Origin: Arcticibacterium luteifluviistationis
Lineage (GTDB): Bacteria > Bacteroidota > Bacteroidia > Cytophagales > Spirosomataceae
Length of the DNA stretch: 64,000 nucleotides
NCBI RefSeq assembly: GCF_003258705.1
Contig: NZ_CP029480.1
Span: 4,960,001-5,024,000, forward strand
Direction of reading: 5' to 3'
In this document: piece after piece, positions 18,059 to 27,552 of the stretch
Numbering within the stretch: position 1 is the first letter of the stretch
Layout: every line of letters starts with the position of its first letter
The notes under the pieces: generated by a model
Database searches by the model: none
Told to the model about the DNA's origin: nothing
Seen by the model: only the letters and a program-made list of their open reading frames with translations
Translations under genes and position numbers: made by a program

Positions 18059-19012
18059 TTATGATTCTTTCTCAATATCCTTGTTCATGGCTTTGTCGGA
18101 TATGACTTTAGTTTTTTTTTCAATGAAATTGGCAAACTTCTCAGAACGGACAGTTTCCTTTGATATCAAAGCTAAGTTTTTGGTATAAGCAGCTCCGAAA
18201 TATAATATCATAGACGTATAATAAACCCAGGTTAGTAATATAACCACAGTTCCACCAGCACCAAAGACTGAATTCAGCTCAGAATTTGCCAAATACAAGC
18301 CAATGAAATACCTACCAATTAAAAAGAGAATGGTAGTAAGTAATGCTCCTGTTATGGAGGTTTTTAAACTAAACTTAACATCGGGTAAAACGGTAAAAAT
18401 CAAGAAAAACAGCGTGCTAATAAGTGCTATTAAAACGGTATAATTAATTATCCCGGTAATTAACATGGATAGCTGGCTTATATTTTGCTGAATGCTATCA
18501 TGTAAAACATCAATGGCTGAGTTTATTAGCATGGATACTAGCAATAAAAAGCCTAATCCTACTATAATAGAAAAACTCATTAGGCGATCTTTAAGAAAAG
18601 ACAATACGCCTGAAGACTCTTTAATTTCCACCTCCCAAATTTCATTTATAGAATCTTGCATTTCTACAAAAACCCCTGTGGCCGCTACTAAAAGTGTAAC
18701 AAAACTCACCACTGTAGCCAGGCCTGATTTACCTTCAAGGGTGGTTCGGCTTAATATCCCTTGGAGCGTGTCTGCTATTTCTAAACCTACAAACTCCTGT
18801 AGTTTGGTGAAAATTTGTCCATTAAGAATCTCATCTGTCCATATCAGACTACCAGCTGTCAAGATAAAATAGAAAATGGGTGCTAAAGCAAAGGTGGTAT
18901 AGTATGCTAAAGATGCACTCTTTTTAGGGATTTTGTAGTCGCCAAAATTAAGAACGCTCTTTTTCAGAGCTTTGAAAATATGTGAGAAGTTAATGTCTAT
19001 AGCCATACACAA
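18059..19012 (-). CDS. YihY/BrkB family inner-membrane protein
   Basis: 317 residues with about six TM segments. Family wording is clear: KKSASLAYYTTFALAPIFYFILTAG near the N-terminus, FVTLLVAATGVFVEMQDSINEIWEV, and FGAGGTVVILLTWVYYTSMILYFGAAYT near the C-terminus. Called a virulence factor or ribonuclease BN in old annotations, but its true activity is unknown. A start at Met3 (19006) is possible. It follows the PAS/receiver kinase gene by 92 bp on the same strand. Confidence 0.92.
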   Translation of the reverse strand: MCMAIDINFSHIFKALKKSVLNFGDYKIPKKSASLAYYTTFALAPIFYFILTAGSLIWTDEILNGQIFTKLQEFVGLEIADTLQGILSRTTLEGKSGLATVVSFVTLLVAATGVFVEMQDSINEIWEVEIKESSGVLSFLKDRLMSFSIIVGLGFLLLVSMLINSAIDVLHDSIQQNISQLSMLITGIINYTVLIALISTLFFLIFTVLPDVKFSLKTSITGALLTTILFLIGRYFIGLYLANSELNSVFGAGGTVVILLTWVYYTSMILYFGAAYTKNLALISKETVRSEKFANFIEKKTKVISDKAMNKDIEKES

Positions 19013-19104
19013 GCTACTTAGATTATTGTTCCCTATCTGAATACCTCTCTTTCAGCATTTAAAAGCAATAAATTGTGTATTTCTCTCTACAGTATTTACT
19101 AAAC

Positions 19105-20517
19105 CTAAACAGGAAGTTTAAGTACAAAGGTAGCCCCTTCTCCTAAATCAGAAATTAGGTCGAGGTCAATTTTATGAGCTTTGAAAATACTTAAACTACT
19201 GGCTAAACCTAAACCAATACCGTTAGTCTTTTTGGTGAAATATGGTTCAAAAATCAAGCTTTGGTCGTCTTTAGAAATACCCGGACCATTATCTGATATC
19301 ACTAAGGCATTTCCATCTAAAAGTATCTTTATAAGTCCATTTTCATTGTTATCAATGGCCTCCACAGCATTTACCAGCAAATTTGAGATAGCTAAAGAAA
19401 GCTGCTCTTCATTTAAGTTAATCATTATAGGTTCGGCTGAGAGGTCTACTACAAGTTCAATACCTTTCAACTTTGCTTTATCTTGGATAGTCTCTATTAC
19501 CTTCGCTATAAGCTCAACAATATCCCAAGAAACAAATTTCTTTTCCTCAATTTGGGCACTATTAAGCACCTTCGTAATAATACTATCTATTCGGCTAGAG
19601 TTTCTTTTGATAATAGATAAGTATGGAGAAACCTCCTCTTCTTCAGCTTCCATACCTTCTATGGCCAGCGAAATATTAGAAAGTGGATTTCTTACTTCAT
19701 GGGCCAAAGTTCTCATGAACCTAGCTGTAGATTCTAGTTTCTCGTAAACCAAAGCCGTTTTCTGAGCTTTAATTTCGTCTGTTTTGTCAATAATTACTCC
19801 ATGAACAAAATCTGGTTCGGTAAAACCTTCCTGGTAATTACAGGTAAAAAATGTAGTTTTCAGCTCACCATTTTTACACTTTATCTCAACTTTCTGTTTA
19901 ACAATATTTTGTTTAACCGCAATTTTCCTAAGAAAGGAATTTCTGACATCAGCATCAGCTATGAGGTTAAAAATGCCCATTTCAGACAAATCCGCTCCTC
20001 TAAAACCTGTTATATTGTATAACGAATTACTCACTGACATGATTTTACCCGATTTCTCTGAGATAAAAAGAATATCCTCTGATTGACGTAAAACCGATTT
20101 ATACTTTGATTCGCTTATGCGTAAAGCCGAAAGTATTTCGGATTGCTTTAGTGAATACCTTATGCTTCGCTCCAAATCTGTGGAAGTCATGGTGCTTTTT
20201 ACCAAAAAGTCATTAACTCCGAGGTCAGAAGCCTTACGGTCAATTTCCGTATCACCCTTACCCGTCAGTAAAATTACAGGCAGATAATTACCATCCTTCT
20301 TAATCTGTTCACAAAGTTCTAATCCTGAATAAGCCCCAAGCAGGTAATCAACCACAAACAAATCATAGCTGCCCGAATCTATAAGTTCGAGAGCTCTTTT
20401 ATAGGTAGGAGCCCACGTTATGTTGAATTTATAGGTTGGAATTTCCAGTAGTGTATCTTCAAAAAGCTCGAAGTCTTCCTCGTCGTCTTCTACTAGTAAA
20501 AGGTTTATTTGGGTCAT
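19105..20517 (-). CDS. Receiver-PAS-histidine kinase
   Basis: 470 aa, soluble. Domain order: receiver (1-120; EDDEED near 10-15, phospho-acceptor Asp57, Lys107), PAS (about 135-250; YKSVLRQSEDILFI), HisKA with His273 in RTLAHEVRNPLSNI, then HATPase_c with N-box NLLVNAVEAIDNNENG, DNGPGIS and GIGLGLASS. With an N-terminal receiver it probably takes phosphate or a signal from another kinase. The start lies 6 bp after the stop of the PAS kinase gene, in an operon with it and the NtrC-type regulator. Confidence 0.92.
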   Translation of the reverse strand: MTQINLLLVEDDEEDFELFEDTLLEIPTYKFNITWAPTYKRALELIDSGSYDLFVVDYLLGAYSGLELCEQIKKDGNYLPVILLTGKGDTEIDRKASDLGVNDFLVKSTMTSTDLERSIRYSLKQSEILSALRISESKYKSVLRQSEDILFISEKSGKIMSVSNSLYNITGFRGADLSEMGIFNLIADADVRNSFLRKIAVKQNIVKQKVEIKCKNGELKTTFFTCNYQEGFTEPDFVHGVIIDKTDEIKAQKTALVYEKLESTARFMRTLAHEVRNPLSNISLAIEGMEAEEEEVSPYLSIIKRNSSRIDSIITKVLNSAQIEEKKFVSWDIVELIAKVIETIQDKAKLKGIELVVDLSAEPIMINLNEEQLSLAISNLLVNAVEAIDNNENGLIKILLDGNALVISDNGPGISKDDQSLIFEPYFTKKTNGIGLGLASSLSIFKAHKIDLDLISDLGEGATFVLKLPV

Positions 20518-20523
20518 TATGTA

Positions 20524-22002
20524 TTAAATAGGGAAATATAAATAGAAACTAGTGCCTTCACCTTCTTCAGATTCGGCTCTGATATAACCATCATGATTAT
20601 CCACCACCTTTTTAGAAATAGCCAAGCCTATTCCTGTGCCTGAAAACTCAGTTCTTCCCACTAATCTCTTAAAGGGTGTATATATACTGGTTTCAAACTT
20701 CTGGTCAAAACCTATTCCATTGTCAGCTACTTTTATACAGTAGTATTTTTTATCAACGTCAAGCTTCAGGCTTTGTTTTTCCTTCTTTTTGATTTTGGTA
20801 AAGCTAATATCTATTTTAGGTGCCCTGTCTGGATGTTTGAATTTGATGGCGTTGCCAATCAAGTTTTGAAAAAGTTGGTGAAACTGAGATTTCAAACCTA
20901 AAATAGTTGGCAATTCAAAAGTTATCTCTGCCTCTGTATCCTTAATCGACTCCTCATAATCGGCCAAAATACCTTCTAAAACCTCATTAAGATTTACTTT
21001 TTCAGTTTTCACATTGATAGAGTTTAACCTAGAAAGCATTAAAATATCTTCAATCAAATTACTCATTCTGAGCGTTGAAGAAATCAATTTACTTAAATAC
21101 CTTTCTGAGTTTTCTGGCAAATCTTCGCCCAAACTAGTTTTCAGCCTATTCCCGTATGCTTCTATTTTCCTAAGAGGCTCCTGTAAATCATGAGAAGCCG
21201 TGTAGGCAAACTGTGTAAGAGCATCATTTGACTTATTAAGCTCGGCAAGTTGCTGCTTAATGATCTTTTCTTTATTTCTTATGTCGGTAATATCTTTGAT
21301 AGTGCCATATAGGCTTAGCACTTCACCGTCATCTCCTCTTTCTATGTAGTGTGTTTTTAGAGATACTAAACGCTTGGTTCCATCTATTTTAACTATTCGA
21401 AGTTCTGTCTGTTTGGAATCCCCATCCATTCCCTTGTTAATCTTTTCCTGAATTCTTCTGTTTACAGCCTCTTTATATTCCCTAGAAACATGAGCCACAA
21501 AACCTTCCCAGTTGTTTTGACCTTTTACTTCTGAAGCGTCTTTATATCCGAAAATCCTGGCCATTCCGTCTGACCAGAAAATAATATCATCTTTAAGATT
21601 ATTATTCCAGCAACCAAAGCCTAATTCGTCTTCGGCTGTTAATAAAAGCTTATAATGGAAATATTCTGCATCTATAGTTATCTGTTTTGAAGTGTTTAAA
21701 AGAATAAGGTCTGCCTCAGAACCATCAGTCAGCTTGATAGTTTTTATCTTAACTTCTTCAAAAGGCAAGCCCTTTAAAAAGTCTCTTTCAGAGCTTTGAC
21801 CACCTCTTAGTCTTATAATATTAATTATTAAACTTTCCTGTACTTCTAAGGTTAATGCCCCCAAATAGGCTTTTATGCTTTTATTAAAAAAAAGTACCTC
21901 TTTCTGACTCAGAATAAGAATAAACTCTCTTAGCTCATCGTAAATCTCAGCATTTGGCACTAAAGTCATACCTTGGGGATGTATGTGCTTATAGATGCTC
22001 AC
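20524..22002 (-). CDS. PAS domain sensor histidine kinase
   Basis: 492 aa, no TM segment. A short N-terminal helical/PAS-like region (1-115), then a PAS/PAC domain (about 125-245; NNLKDDIIFWSDGMARIFGYK), a coiled-coil linker, HisKA with His271 in YTASHDLQEPLRKI, and HATPase_c (LIGNAIKFKH, VADNGIGFDQ, FSGTGIGLAI). The SHDLQEPLRK histidine box is a common Bacteroidota subtype. The ATG overlaps the stop of the NtrC-type regulator by 4 bp, so kinase and regulator are translationally coupled and probably cognate. Confidence 0.93.
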   Translation of the reverse strand: MSIYKHIHPQGMTLVPNAEIYDELREFILILSQKEVLFFNKSIKAYLGALTLEVQESLIINIIRLRGGQSSERDFLKGLPFEEVKIKTIKLTDGSEADLILLNTSKQITIDAEYFHYKLLLTAEDELGFGCWNNNLKDDIIFWSDGMARIFGYKDASEVKGQNNWEGFVAHVSREYKEAVNRRIQEKINKGMDGDSKQTELRIVKIDGTKRLVSLKTHYIERGDDGEVLSLYGTIKDITDIRNKEKIIKQQLAELNKSNDALTQFAYTASHDLQEPLRKIEAYGNRLKTSLGEDLPENSERYLSKLISSTLRMSNLIEDILMLSRLNSINVKTEKVNLNEVLEGILADYEESIKDTEAEITFELPTILGLKSQFHQLFQNLIGNAIKFKHPDRAPKIDISFTKIKKKEKQSLKLDVDKKYYCIKVADNGIGFDQKFETSIYTPFKRLVGRTEFSGTGIGLAISKKVVDNHDGYIRAESEEGEGTSFYLYFPI

Positions 22003-23489
22003 AAATTGTAATATTTTATTTTGTTATAAAGTGTTTTTCTGTCAATTTTCAGAACTCTAGCGGCCTTACTTTTATTAAAGTTCACCTCTTTTAAGGTTCT
22101 AATAATAAGCTCAGCTTCTGCTTCTTTAGCCGCCTCTTTTAAGTCTTGAGGCATACGAGAATGGTGCGTTGGCTTAATTAAATCTGCCATGATTTCGCCA
22201 GTACTTTGACCTGCAGCTGGTGCAGTAGCTTGCCTGGCTTCTTCTAGTTCATTTTCAGAATCGGCAAAGTGTATGTGGTTATGATTTACTAACTCATAAG
22301 GCAGATTATCTACCTTTATCTCATCCGATTGACAAAGCAAAGCGGCTCTTCTTACAACATTTTTTAACTCACGAATGTTACCATGCCATGGATAAGTTTT
22401 AAAAACCTCAACTACCTCCCTATCAAAACCAGCAATATCTTTATTTAACTCCTCATTTACACCATCCAGCATATATTCCGCAAACATCATGATATCTTTA
22501 TCTCTATGGCGAAGGGCTGGTACACTAATCTCAAACTCATTAAACCTGTAATAAAGGTCTTCTCTAAACTTACCTTTTTTAGCAGCTGCTAATAGTCTTT
22601 CATTACTGGCTACAATGATTCTTACATCAATCGAAATTTCATTATTTCCCCCTATTCGCTTGAGTTTTCTTTCTTGCACCACACGAAGTAATGAAACCTG
22701 AACATCGTAAGATAAATTGACCACCTCATCTAGAAAAAGAGTTCCTCCATTTGCTAGTTCAAAATGCCCTATTTTTTGGGTAATTGCTCCTGTAAAGGAG
22801 CCCTTTTCGTGACCGAATAATTCACTACCTGCCAGCTCAGAACTAATAGCTCCACAGTCCATTGCCACAAAGGCCTTACCCGAACGTCCACTTTTATTAT
22901 GAATTTCACGAGCTACAGCTTCTTTCCCTGCCCCACTTTCCCCGTAAATAATTACACTAAAGTCTGTAGGAGCTACTAAACCTATTTGGTTCAATAAATT
23001 CTTACTCGCCTGGCTAGTACCAAAAATATTCCCTGTCTTTCTTTTCTTCTTTTTTGCAGGAGTTTTAGCCGGAATTTCACTTTCTACTGCTGGTTCCTTA
23101 GCTTCACTACCCTCATCTGAATCACCATCTACAGAAGCCAATGCTTTTTTTATGGTGTTTAAAATTTCTTCAGGAAAAAGTGGTTTGGTGACATAATCAA
23201 AGGCACCGTTTTTCATTACGTTAATGGCTACCTTAATATCTGAATAGCCTGTAATAATAATTACAGGCAGGTTGGCGTGCTTTTCTTTTACTTTTTTAAG
23301 TAAATCGCCACCGTTAATGTCACCCAATTTGAAATCTGTAAGAATAAGATCTGGCACATCTTCAGACAGCATAGCTAGGCCCTCTTTCCCTGAGGAAGCA
23401 GTGCTTACTATATAATCCTGTCTTTTTAAAAATCTATCTAATAAAAGACGGACGTCTTTGTCATCATCTATGACCAGTATTTTCTTCAT
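21999..23489 (-). CDS. NtrC-family sigma-54-dependent response regulator
   Basis: 496 aa. Receiver (Asp52 in LILTDFKLGD, Lys102), linker rich in Lys/Pro/Glu, AAA+ domain with Walker A GESGAGKE at 183-190, the sigma-54 contact loop GSFTGA at 230-235 (the common form is GAFTGA), Walker B GTLFLDE at 249-255, and a C-terminal Fis-type helix-turn-helix (NKSKAARVLKIDRKTLYNKI). It activates sigma-54 promoters. It sits 98 bp downstream of rpoN on the same strand and overlaps its kinase gene by 4 bp. Confidence 0.95.
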   Translation of the reverse strand: MKKILVIDDDKDVRLLLDRFLKRQDYIVSTASSGKEGLAMLSEDVPDLILTDFKLGDINGGDLLKKVKEKHANLPVIIITGYSDIKVAINVMKNGAFDYVTKPLFPEEILNTIKKALASVDGDSDEGSEAKEPAVESEIPAKTPAKKKKRKTGNIFGTSQASKNLLNQIGLVAPTDFSVIIYGESGAGKEAVAREIHNKSGRSGKAFVAMDCGAISSELAGSELFGHEKGSFTGAITQKIGHFELANGGTLFLDEVVNLSYDVQVSLLRVVQERKLKRIGGNNEISIDVRIIVASNERLLAAAKKGKFREDLYYRFNEFEISVPALRHRDKDIMMFAEYMLDGVNEELNKDIAGFDREVVEVFKTYPWHGNIRELKNVVRRAALLCQSDEIKVDNLPYELVNHNHIHFADSENELEEARQATAPAAGQSTGEIMADLIKPTHHSRMPQDLKEAAKEAEAELIIRTLKEVNFNKSKAARVLKIDRKTLYNKIKYYNL

Positions 23490-23587
23490 ATTATTAATGC
23501 CTTAACATTTTGGAATGAGTATAGATAAAATATTTGTGGCTATTCCCCTAACATAATCTTCGTTATTTCGCCTTAAACGGTTTAAAT

Positions 23588-25042
23588 CTAAATCAACTTT
23601 CTTTCTTTTGACGAAGGAATATTAGCTGCCATCCTATACTTAGTTATGGTTCTTCGGGTAAGGCTTATTCCTTCTAATTTAAGTGCATTCCTTAAATCAA
23701 AATCACTCATTGGTTTGTTCTTATCTTCATTTTCTACCAGTTGCACCACCATATCTTGCACCTCCCTATTACTTTTTCTCTCGCCATTGTCTAATTCTAT
23801 GGCCTCAGTGAACAAGTCTTTAAGGTTTATAAGTCCAATTGGTGTTCTCGCATATTTATTACTGGTAACCCTACTTACCGTAGAAATGGTCATGTCAATA
23901 TACTCTGCCACATCTTTAAGAATCATAGGCCTTAGGTCTGAATTTTCGCCACTTATAAGATAGCTGCCTTGTAAATAAACGATGGCTTCAATCACCTTAG
24001 TCATGGTATCCTCACGCTGCTGAATGGCATCTATTAGCCAATACGCCGATTTTAGCTTACCGCTGATGTAACTATTAGTTCCGTTTCTAGCTGTGTTTTT
24101 CATGCTAGCAGCATAATCTTCATTTACATTGAAATTATAAGAACTGCTGCTCAAAATCTCACCTTTGAGTTTATCATTCACCTGACTAATTTGGTAGTCG
24201 GGAATGATGTTCGTGTTCTCTGGTTGCCAGCTATCGCCAAAACCTTTGGTAGGATATGGTTTGATAGTGGCTATAAACTCTAAAACCTCCTCAAGAACAT
24301 CTTCTTCTATTCCATGGCTATCTGCTAAATGCCCAGCCTTTAATTGGCTAAACTCTTCTAAACCATTCTCAAAAATCTTAAGAGCAGCTTCTTTTATCTC
24401 AGCATCTATCTCGGTACTAAGTATTATTAGCGTTCTTATATAATCTTCTATATCAAAACAAGCGTAGCCTTGTGGCTCGCAATTGTTCACAATCTTTTTA
24501 ACTTTTTCTATTTCCGCCTCATCATAAAATTGACCTGTGGCAAAACCCAAATTATCTGTCAAAGTAGACAAATCACCTTCAAGAAAACCTCTATCGTTAG
24601 TAGAGTGAACCAAAAAGTGAGCTATTTCAAATTCCGCTTCGGAAAGCTTCTTGTACTTTAGCTGGTCCACCATTAAATCTCTTACATCTTCTGTTTCGGT
24701 AACACGCTCCATTTGAAGGTCTTTCCAGTCTGTTCCGTCAGCGGAAGAAGAAGGGCTATTTAACTTATAATTCGGCATGTCGTTTTCAAGGTCATCCGAA
24801 CTATAAACCTCATCCATTCTCATTTCACCAGATAGCGAATCATCCACCTCCCTATTGTCTCCTTGGTCATCAGAAAGTGTGCTTTCTTTTTCAACCTCTA
24901 AAAACGGATTTTCAAGCATTTCTTGATTTATATGCCTATCTAACTCTTGTTGGTTTAAAAACAAGAAGTTTAGAAACTGTATTTGCTGCGTATTGACCTT
25001 TTGAGTCTGTTTGGCAGTTTGTATCTGAGCGTTTCCTTGCAT
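23588..25042 (-). CDS. rpoN: RNA polymerase sigma-54 factor
   Basis: 484 aa, normal length. The glutamine-rich region I (QTAKQTQKVNTQQIQFLNFL, then LDRHINQEMLENPFLEVE), the acidic region II, and the core-binding/DNA-binding region III with DVAEYIDMTISTVSRVTSNKYARTPIG are all present. The RpoN box appears as LTRRTITKYRMA near the C-terminus (usual ARRTVAKYR). It probably heads the series rpoN, ntrC-type regulator, two kinases, YihY. No clear TGGCAC-N5-TTGC promoter was noticed in the window, so its targets are likely elsewhere. Confidence 0.96.
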   Translation of the reverse strand: MQGNAQIQTAKQTQKVNTQQIQFLNFLFLNQQELDRHINQEMLENPFLEVEKESTLSDDQGDNREVDDSLSGEMRMDEVYSSDDLENDMPNYKLNSPSSSADGTDWKDLQMERVTETEDVRDLMVDQLKYKKLSEAEFEIAHFLVHSTNDRGFLEGDLSTLTDNLGFATGQFYDEAEIEKVKKIVNNCEPQGYACFDIEDYIRTLIILSTEIDAEIKEAALKIFENGLEEFSQLKAGHLADSHGIEEDVLEEVLEFIATIKPYPTKGFGDSWQPENTNIIPDYQISQVNDKLKGEILSSSSYNFNVNEDYAASMKNTARNGTNSYISGKLKSAYWLIDAIQQREDTMTKVIEAIVYLQGSYLISGENSDLRPMILKDVAEYIDMTISTVSRVTSNKYARTPIGLINLKDLFTEAIELDNGERKSNREVQDMVVQLVENEDKNKPMSDFDLRNALKLEGISLTRRTITKYRMAANIPSSKERKLI

Positions 25043-25215
25043 GAGTGATAGTTTTAAAGGTTATTAGTCACATAGACTTATTCAATTTACAATCCATAAA
25101 TTGTACTTTAGTACTTTCAAAAAAACAAAAGAGTTTTATATACTGAATAACAGCACTTTATATTTCTTAGAAAAAAAATACTGCTGAAACACCAGCTTAA
25201 TCCAAAAAATGAACT

Positions 25216-25264
25216 TGTAGAAATGTGTATACTATTTTCTACAGGTACACAGCTAAGTTCTACA
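25216..25264. promoter_or_regulatory. Inverted TGTAGAAA pair upstream of the CHASE3 kinase gene
   Basis: TGTAGAAA (25216-25223) and TTTCTACA (25236-25243) face each other across 12 bp; a third partial copy TTCTACA lies at 25258-25264. The pair ends only 25 bp before the ATG of the kinase gene. The rpoN gene starts at 25042 on the other side, 170 bp away. Confidence 0.55.
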
Positions 25265-25268
25265 CCCC

Positions 25269-26627
25269 ATGAAAGCAAGATCCATCGATTTCCTGTTTCT
25301 GTCTTCCTTCGTTTTCTTGGGAGTGGGTATCTATATGATATACAGTTTCTACCATAGGTTTGATAGCTCAAATACCCTAGTAGACCGTAGTTACGAAGTT
25401 CAAAACAAGATTTTGGATATAGAAAGTGAATTCAGATCGATGCTTGCTAACCAAAGGTCTTACCTTCTTTCAGAGGATAAGGATTATCTAGCTAAATATA
25501 ATAATAAAAAAGTCACCGTTAAAAAACTGACTAATGAGCTAGATAGCTTAGTGGCTGACAATCCAATTCAAATTGAAAATTTAAACAGCCTTAAGGCAAA
25601 TTTAAAAACCAGAATATCTTCCTTAAATGAAGAGCTATCTCTGATGGAAAAAGCTTTCTTTTCTGCCAAACTGATTAGAAAACATATCATAGCTTCTAGT
25701 AATGATTCCGAGCAGTTTATTCAGGAGATTAAAAATATGAACGCCATTGAGAGTAAACTCATGAAAACTCGTCTGGCAAGTAAGATAGATGGCGAAAAAA
25801 AGATACCTGTACTTTTTAGTTTTATCATACTTCTGGCTATCTCCGTAATAGCTTTTACTTATTTCAAACTAAAGACAGTGCTCAATGAAAAAGTGAATCT
25901 GTTGGTACATAAAAGAAGACTAGTTCAGAAAGTTTCAAAAACGAACGCGGAGCTAAAGCACTACGCGTATGTTTCCTCTCACGACCTTCAGGAACCTTTG
26001 AGAAAAATTAGCATTTTTTCCGATTTATCGAGCGAAGCTTTAAAAAATAATGAAAAAGACAAGCTTGAGAAATATTTGAAAAAAATTGGGGTCTCCTCTA
26101 AAAATGCAATTGACCTAGCAAAAAGGTTGATGAATCACGCACAACTAAATGAAGACGAACAAGATTTAATAAAAATCAAACCATCTGATATTTTTTCAAA
26201 AGTAGCTTCGGAACTTAAAGAATCAAATGAGCTCAACATTACCCTAAAATATTCTGTAGAAGATACCCCTGAACTATTAGTTTACCCTAAAAGGGTTGAA
26301 ATGCTTTTCAGAAATATTATCTCCAATTCTATTAAATTCAAAAAAGAAAATGGGTCTGAAGTTAGCATTGAGCTAGCCTACGATAAGCTCAAAAATGAAT
26401 ATCATCGAATCACCATTTCAGATAATGGTGTGGGTTTTGACTCTAAATACACCGAAAAAGTATTTAATCTTTTTAACGATTTAAAGTTGCATAAAAACTC
26501 TTCTAAAAAGAGTTTTGGGCTTAATGCCTGTAGAAAAATTATGGAAAGTCATCATGGTGAAATTTTGGCTGAAAGCGAACCTAGTGTGGGTAGCAAAATC
26601 ATTTGCCTATTTCCGATTGAAAGCTAG
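25269..26627 (+). CDS. CHASE3-domain sensor histidine kinase
   Basis: 452 aa. TM1 (9-27) and TM2 (180-198) bracket an extracytoplasmic helical sensor of CHASE3 type (VDRSYEVQNKILDIESEFRSMLANQRSYLLSED). The cytoplasmic part holds HisKA with His238 (YVSSHDLQEPLRKI) and HATPase_c with IISNSIKFKK, ISDNGVGFDS and a degenerate G-box (KSFGLNACRK). No cognate regulator adjoins it. The stop TAG interlocks tail-to-tail (CTAG, 26624-26627) with the convergent gene. The TGTAGAAA inverted pair lies immediately upstream. Confidence 0.9.
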   Translation: MKARSIDFLFLSSFVFLGVGIYMIYSFYHRFDSSNTLVDRSYEVQNKILDIESEFRSMLANQRSYLLSEDKDYLAKYNNKKVTVKKLTNELDSLVADNPIQIENLNSLKANLKTRISSLNEELSLMEKAFFSAKLIRKHIIASSNDSEQFIQEIKNMNAIESKLMKTRLASKIDGEKKIPVLFSFIILLAISVIAFTYFKLKTVLNEKVNLLVHKRRLVQKVSKTNAELKHYAYVSSHDLQEPLRKISIFSDLSSEALKNNEKDKLEKYLKKIGVSSKNAIDLAKRLMNHAQLNEDEQDLIKIKPSDIFSKVASELKESNELNITLKYSVEDTPELLVYPKRVEMLFRNIISNSIKFKKENGSEVSIELAYDKLKNEYHRITISDNGVGFDSKYTEKVFNLFNDLKLHKNSSKKSFGLNACRKIMESHHGEILAESEPSVGSKIICLFPIES

Positions 26628-27133
26628 TATAAATCTACTCTCTCGGCGTCAAAAGTAGTTTCATAAAAAACTTCTTGAGCTTCTTCTAAGTTAATAGTTT
26701 TTAACTCATCAAAAGAAAACTTTCTTGGTAAGCTAATATCCTTAACTTCAGCAGAAAGCAGTACTCGTTCTTCTTCCAAAGTCAATTTCGTTTTGACAGC
26801 CAACCAGCTAAAAAAACTATGTGCTTTACTCAAAATAGCCTTTTGGTTTTCCTTTTCTGAAACAGCCTTCATCAAACTGTCGGTTACAAAAGGAGTTGCC
26901 ACTTTCAATAAAGGATGGCTATTAGAAACCAGCCTAGTGGCTAATAGCTGTGCCCCTACTTTCATGGGCATAGGTTTAATATTACCACCTATCTTCTTTA
27001 ATATATTTAAAGGCAAAATGTTCCCTAGAATATCTGACTTTGTTAAAGACAATTTAGCTTCTACTTCTCTAATTCGCTCTTCTATCTCGGTCCTTCTTTC
27101 TTTAGACCCTCTGAATTTCTTAAAATTTTTCAT
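26624..27133 (-). CDS. Unknown protein downstream of a holin-like gene
   Basis: 169 residues, basic at the N-terminus (FKKFRGSKERRTEIEERIREVEAKL), then a moderately hydrophobic middle (NIKPMPMKVGAQLLATRLVS and HPLLKVATPFVTDSLM) that might be amphipathic rather than a true TM segment. No family is recognised. The start overlaps the holin-like gene by 14 bp, so the pair is an operon, and partner proteins of phage-holin-type membrane proteins in stress loci are likely cell-envelope associated. Confidence 0.75.
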   Translation of the reverse strand: MKNFKKFRGSKERRTEIEERIREVEAKLSLTKSDILGNILPLNILKKIGGNIKPMPMKVGAQLLATRLVSNSHPLLKVATPFVTDSLMKAVSEKENQKAILSKAHSFFSWLAVKTKLTLEEERVLLSAEVKDISLPRKFSFDELKTINLEEAQEVFYETTFDAERVDLY

Positions 27134-27461
27134 TGTCTTCGTCTTTATAAAATATGTCTAACATTTCGCTGGCTATATATTGACCAAACCACTTCTCGCC
27201 ATTTTTAAACAATAAAACTGATATAACTGCATACAATACAGCCACTATCAAAAAACCTAAAAATTGGCTATTAGCCATATAATTAATACCTATAGCTAAG
27301 GATATACTCAAAAAAACTATTGCAAAAAGGGCACATGTCATATAGGCTATTCTTACACCCACTGCCGATACTATATCCGAAGATTTATCCGCAACGTTTA
27401 GAATTAAGCGTTCTTTTTGAAGGTCTATATATTCTTCAATATTGTCTTTTAAGCCAGGCAT
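27120..27461 (-). CDS. Phage holin family (Phage_holin_3_6-like) membrane protein
   Basis: 113 aa with two TM segments (about 35-55 and 62-82; YMTCALFAIVFLSISLAIGINYM, then FLGFLIVAVLYAVISVLLF). The N-terminal IEEYIDLQKERLILNVADK helix is typical of the holin-superfamily protein found beside YtxH and DUF3618 genes in Bacteroidota and Proteobacteria stress clusters. It is not a sign of a prophage. It overlaps the next gene by 14 bp and follows the YtxH gene and its terminator. Confidence 0.82.
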   Translation of the reverse strand: MPGLKDNIEEYIDLQKERLILNVADKSSDIVSAVGVRIAYMTCALFAIVFLSISLAIGINYMANSQFLGFLIVAVLYAVISVLLFKNGEKWFGQYIASEMLDIFYKDEDNEKF

Positions 27462-27484
27462 TTTAAAATAGTTTATTGTGTTTA

Positions 27485-27520
27485 GAAAAAGAGAAAGCCA
27501 TCTTTCAGTAAGATGGCTTT
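27485..27520 (-). terminator. Terminator between YtxH and holin-like genes
   Basis: AAAGCCATCTT (27494-27504) and AAGATGGCTTT (27510-27520) form a perfect 11-bp stem; the A-run at 27486-27490 gives the T-tract on the minus strand. It ends the YtxH transcript before the holin-like gene. Confidence 0.82.
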
Positions 27521-27552
27521 TCTGAAAACTTGTTCCATCTGGAATTGATTTC

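Noticed and set aside
18492-18872. Long plus-strand frame inside yihY and similar antisense frames elsewhere
   Set aside because: They are mirror images of well-supported genes with no family pattern of their own.
23588-25042. Sigma-54 promoters in the window
   Set aside because: I saw no convincing TGGCAC-N5-TTGC match between genes, so the TGTRGAAA motif is not a sigma-54 promoter.
27120-27461. Phage holin-like protein as a sign of a prophage
   Set aside because: It lies among YtxH, OmpA and Dps stress genes with no phage genes nearby; this holin-superfamily type is a regular part of such clusters.
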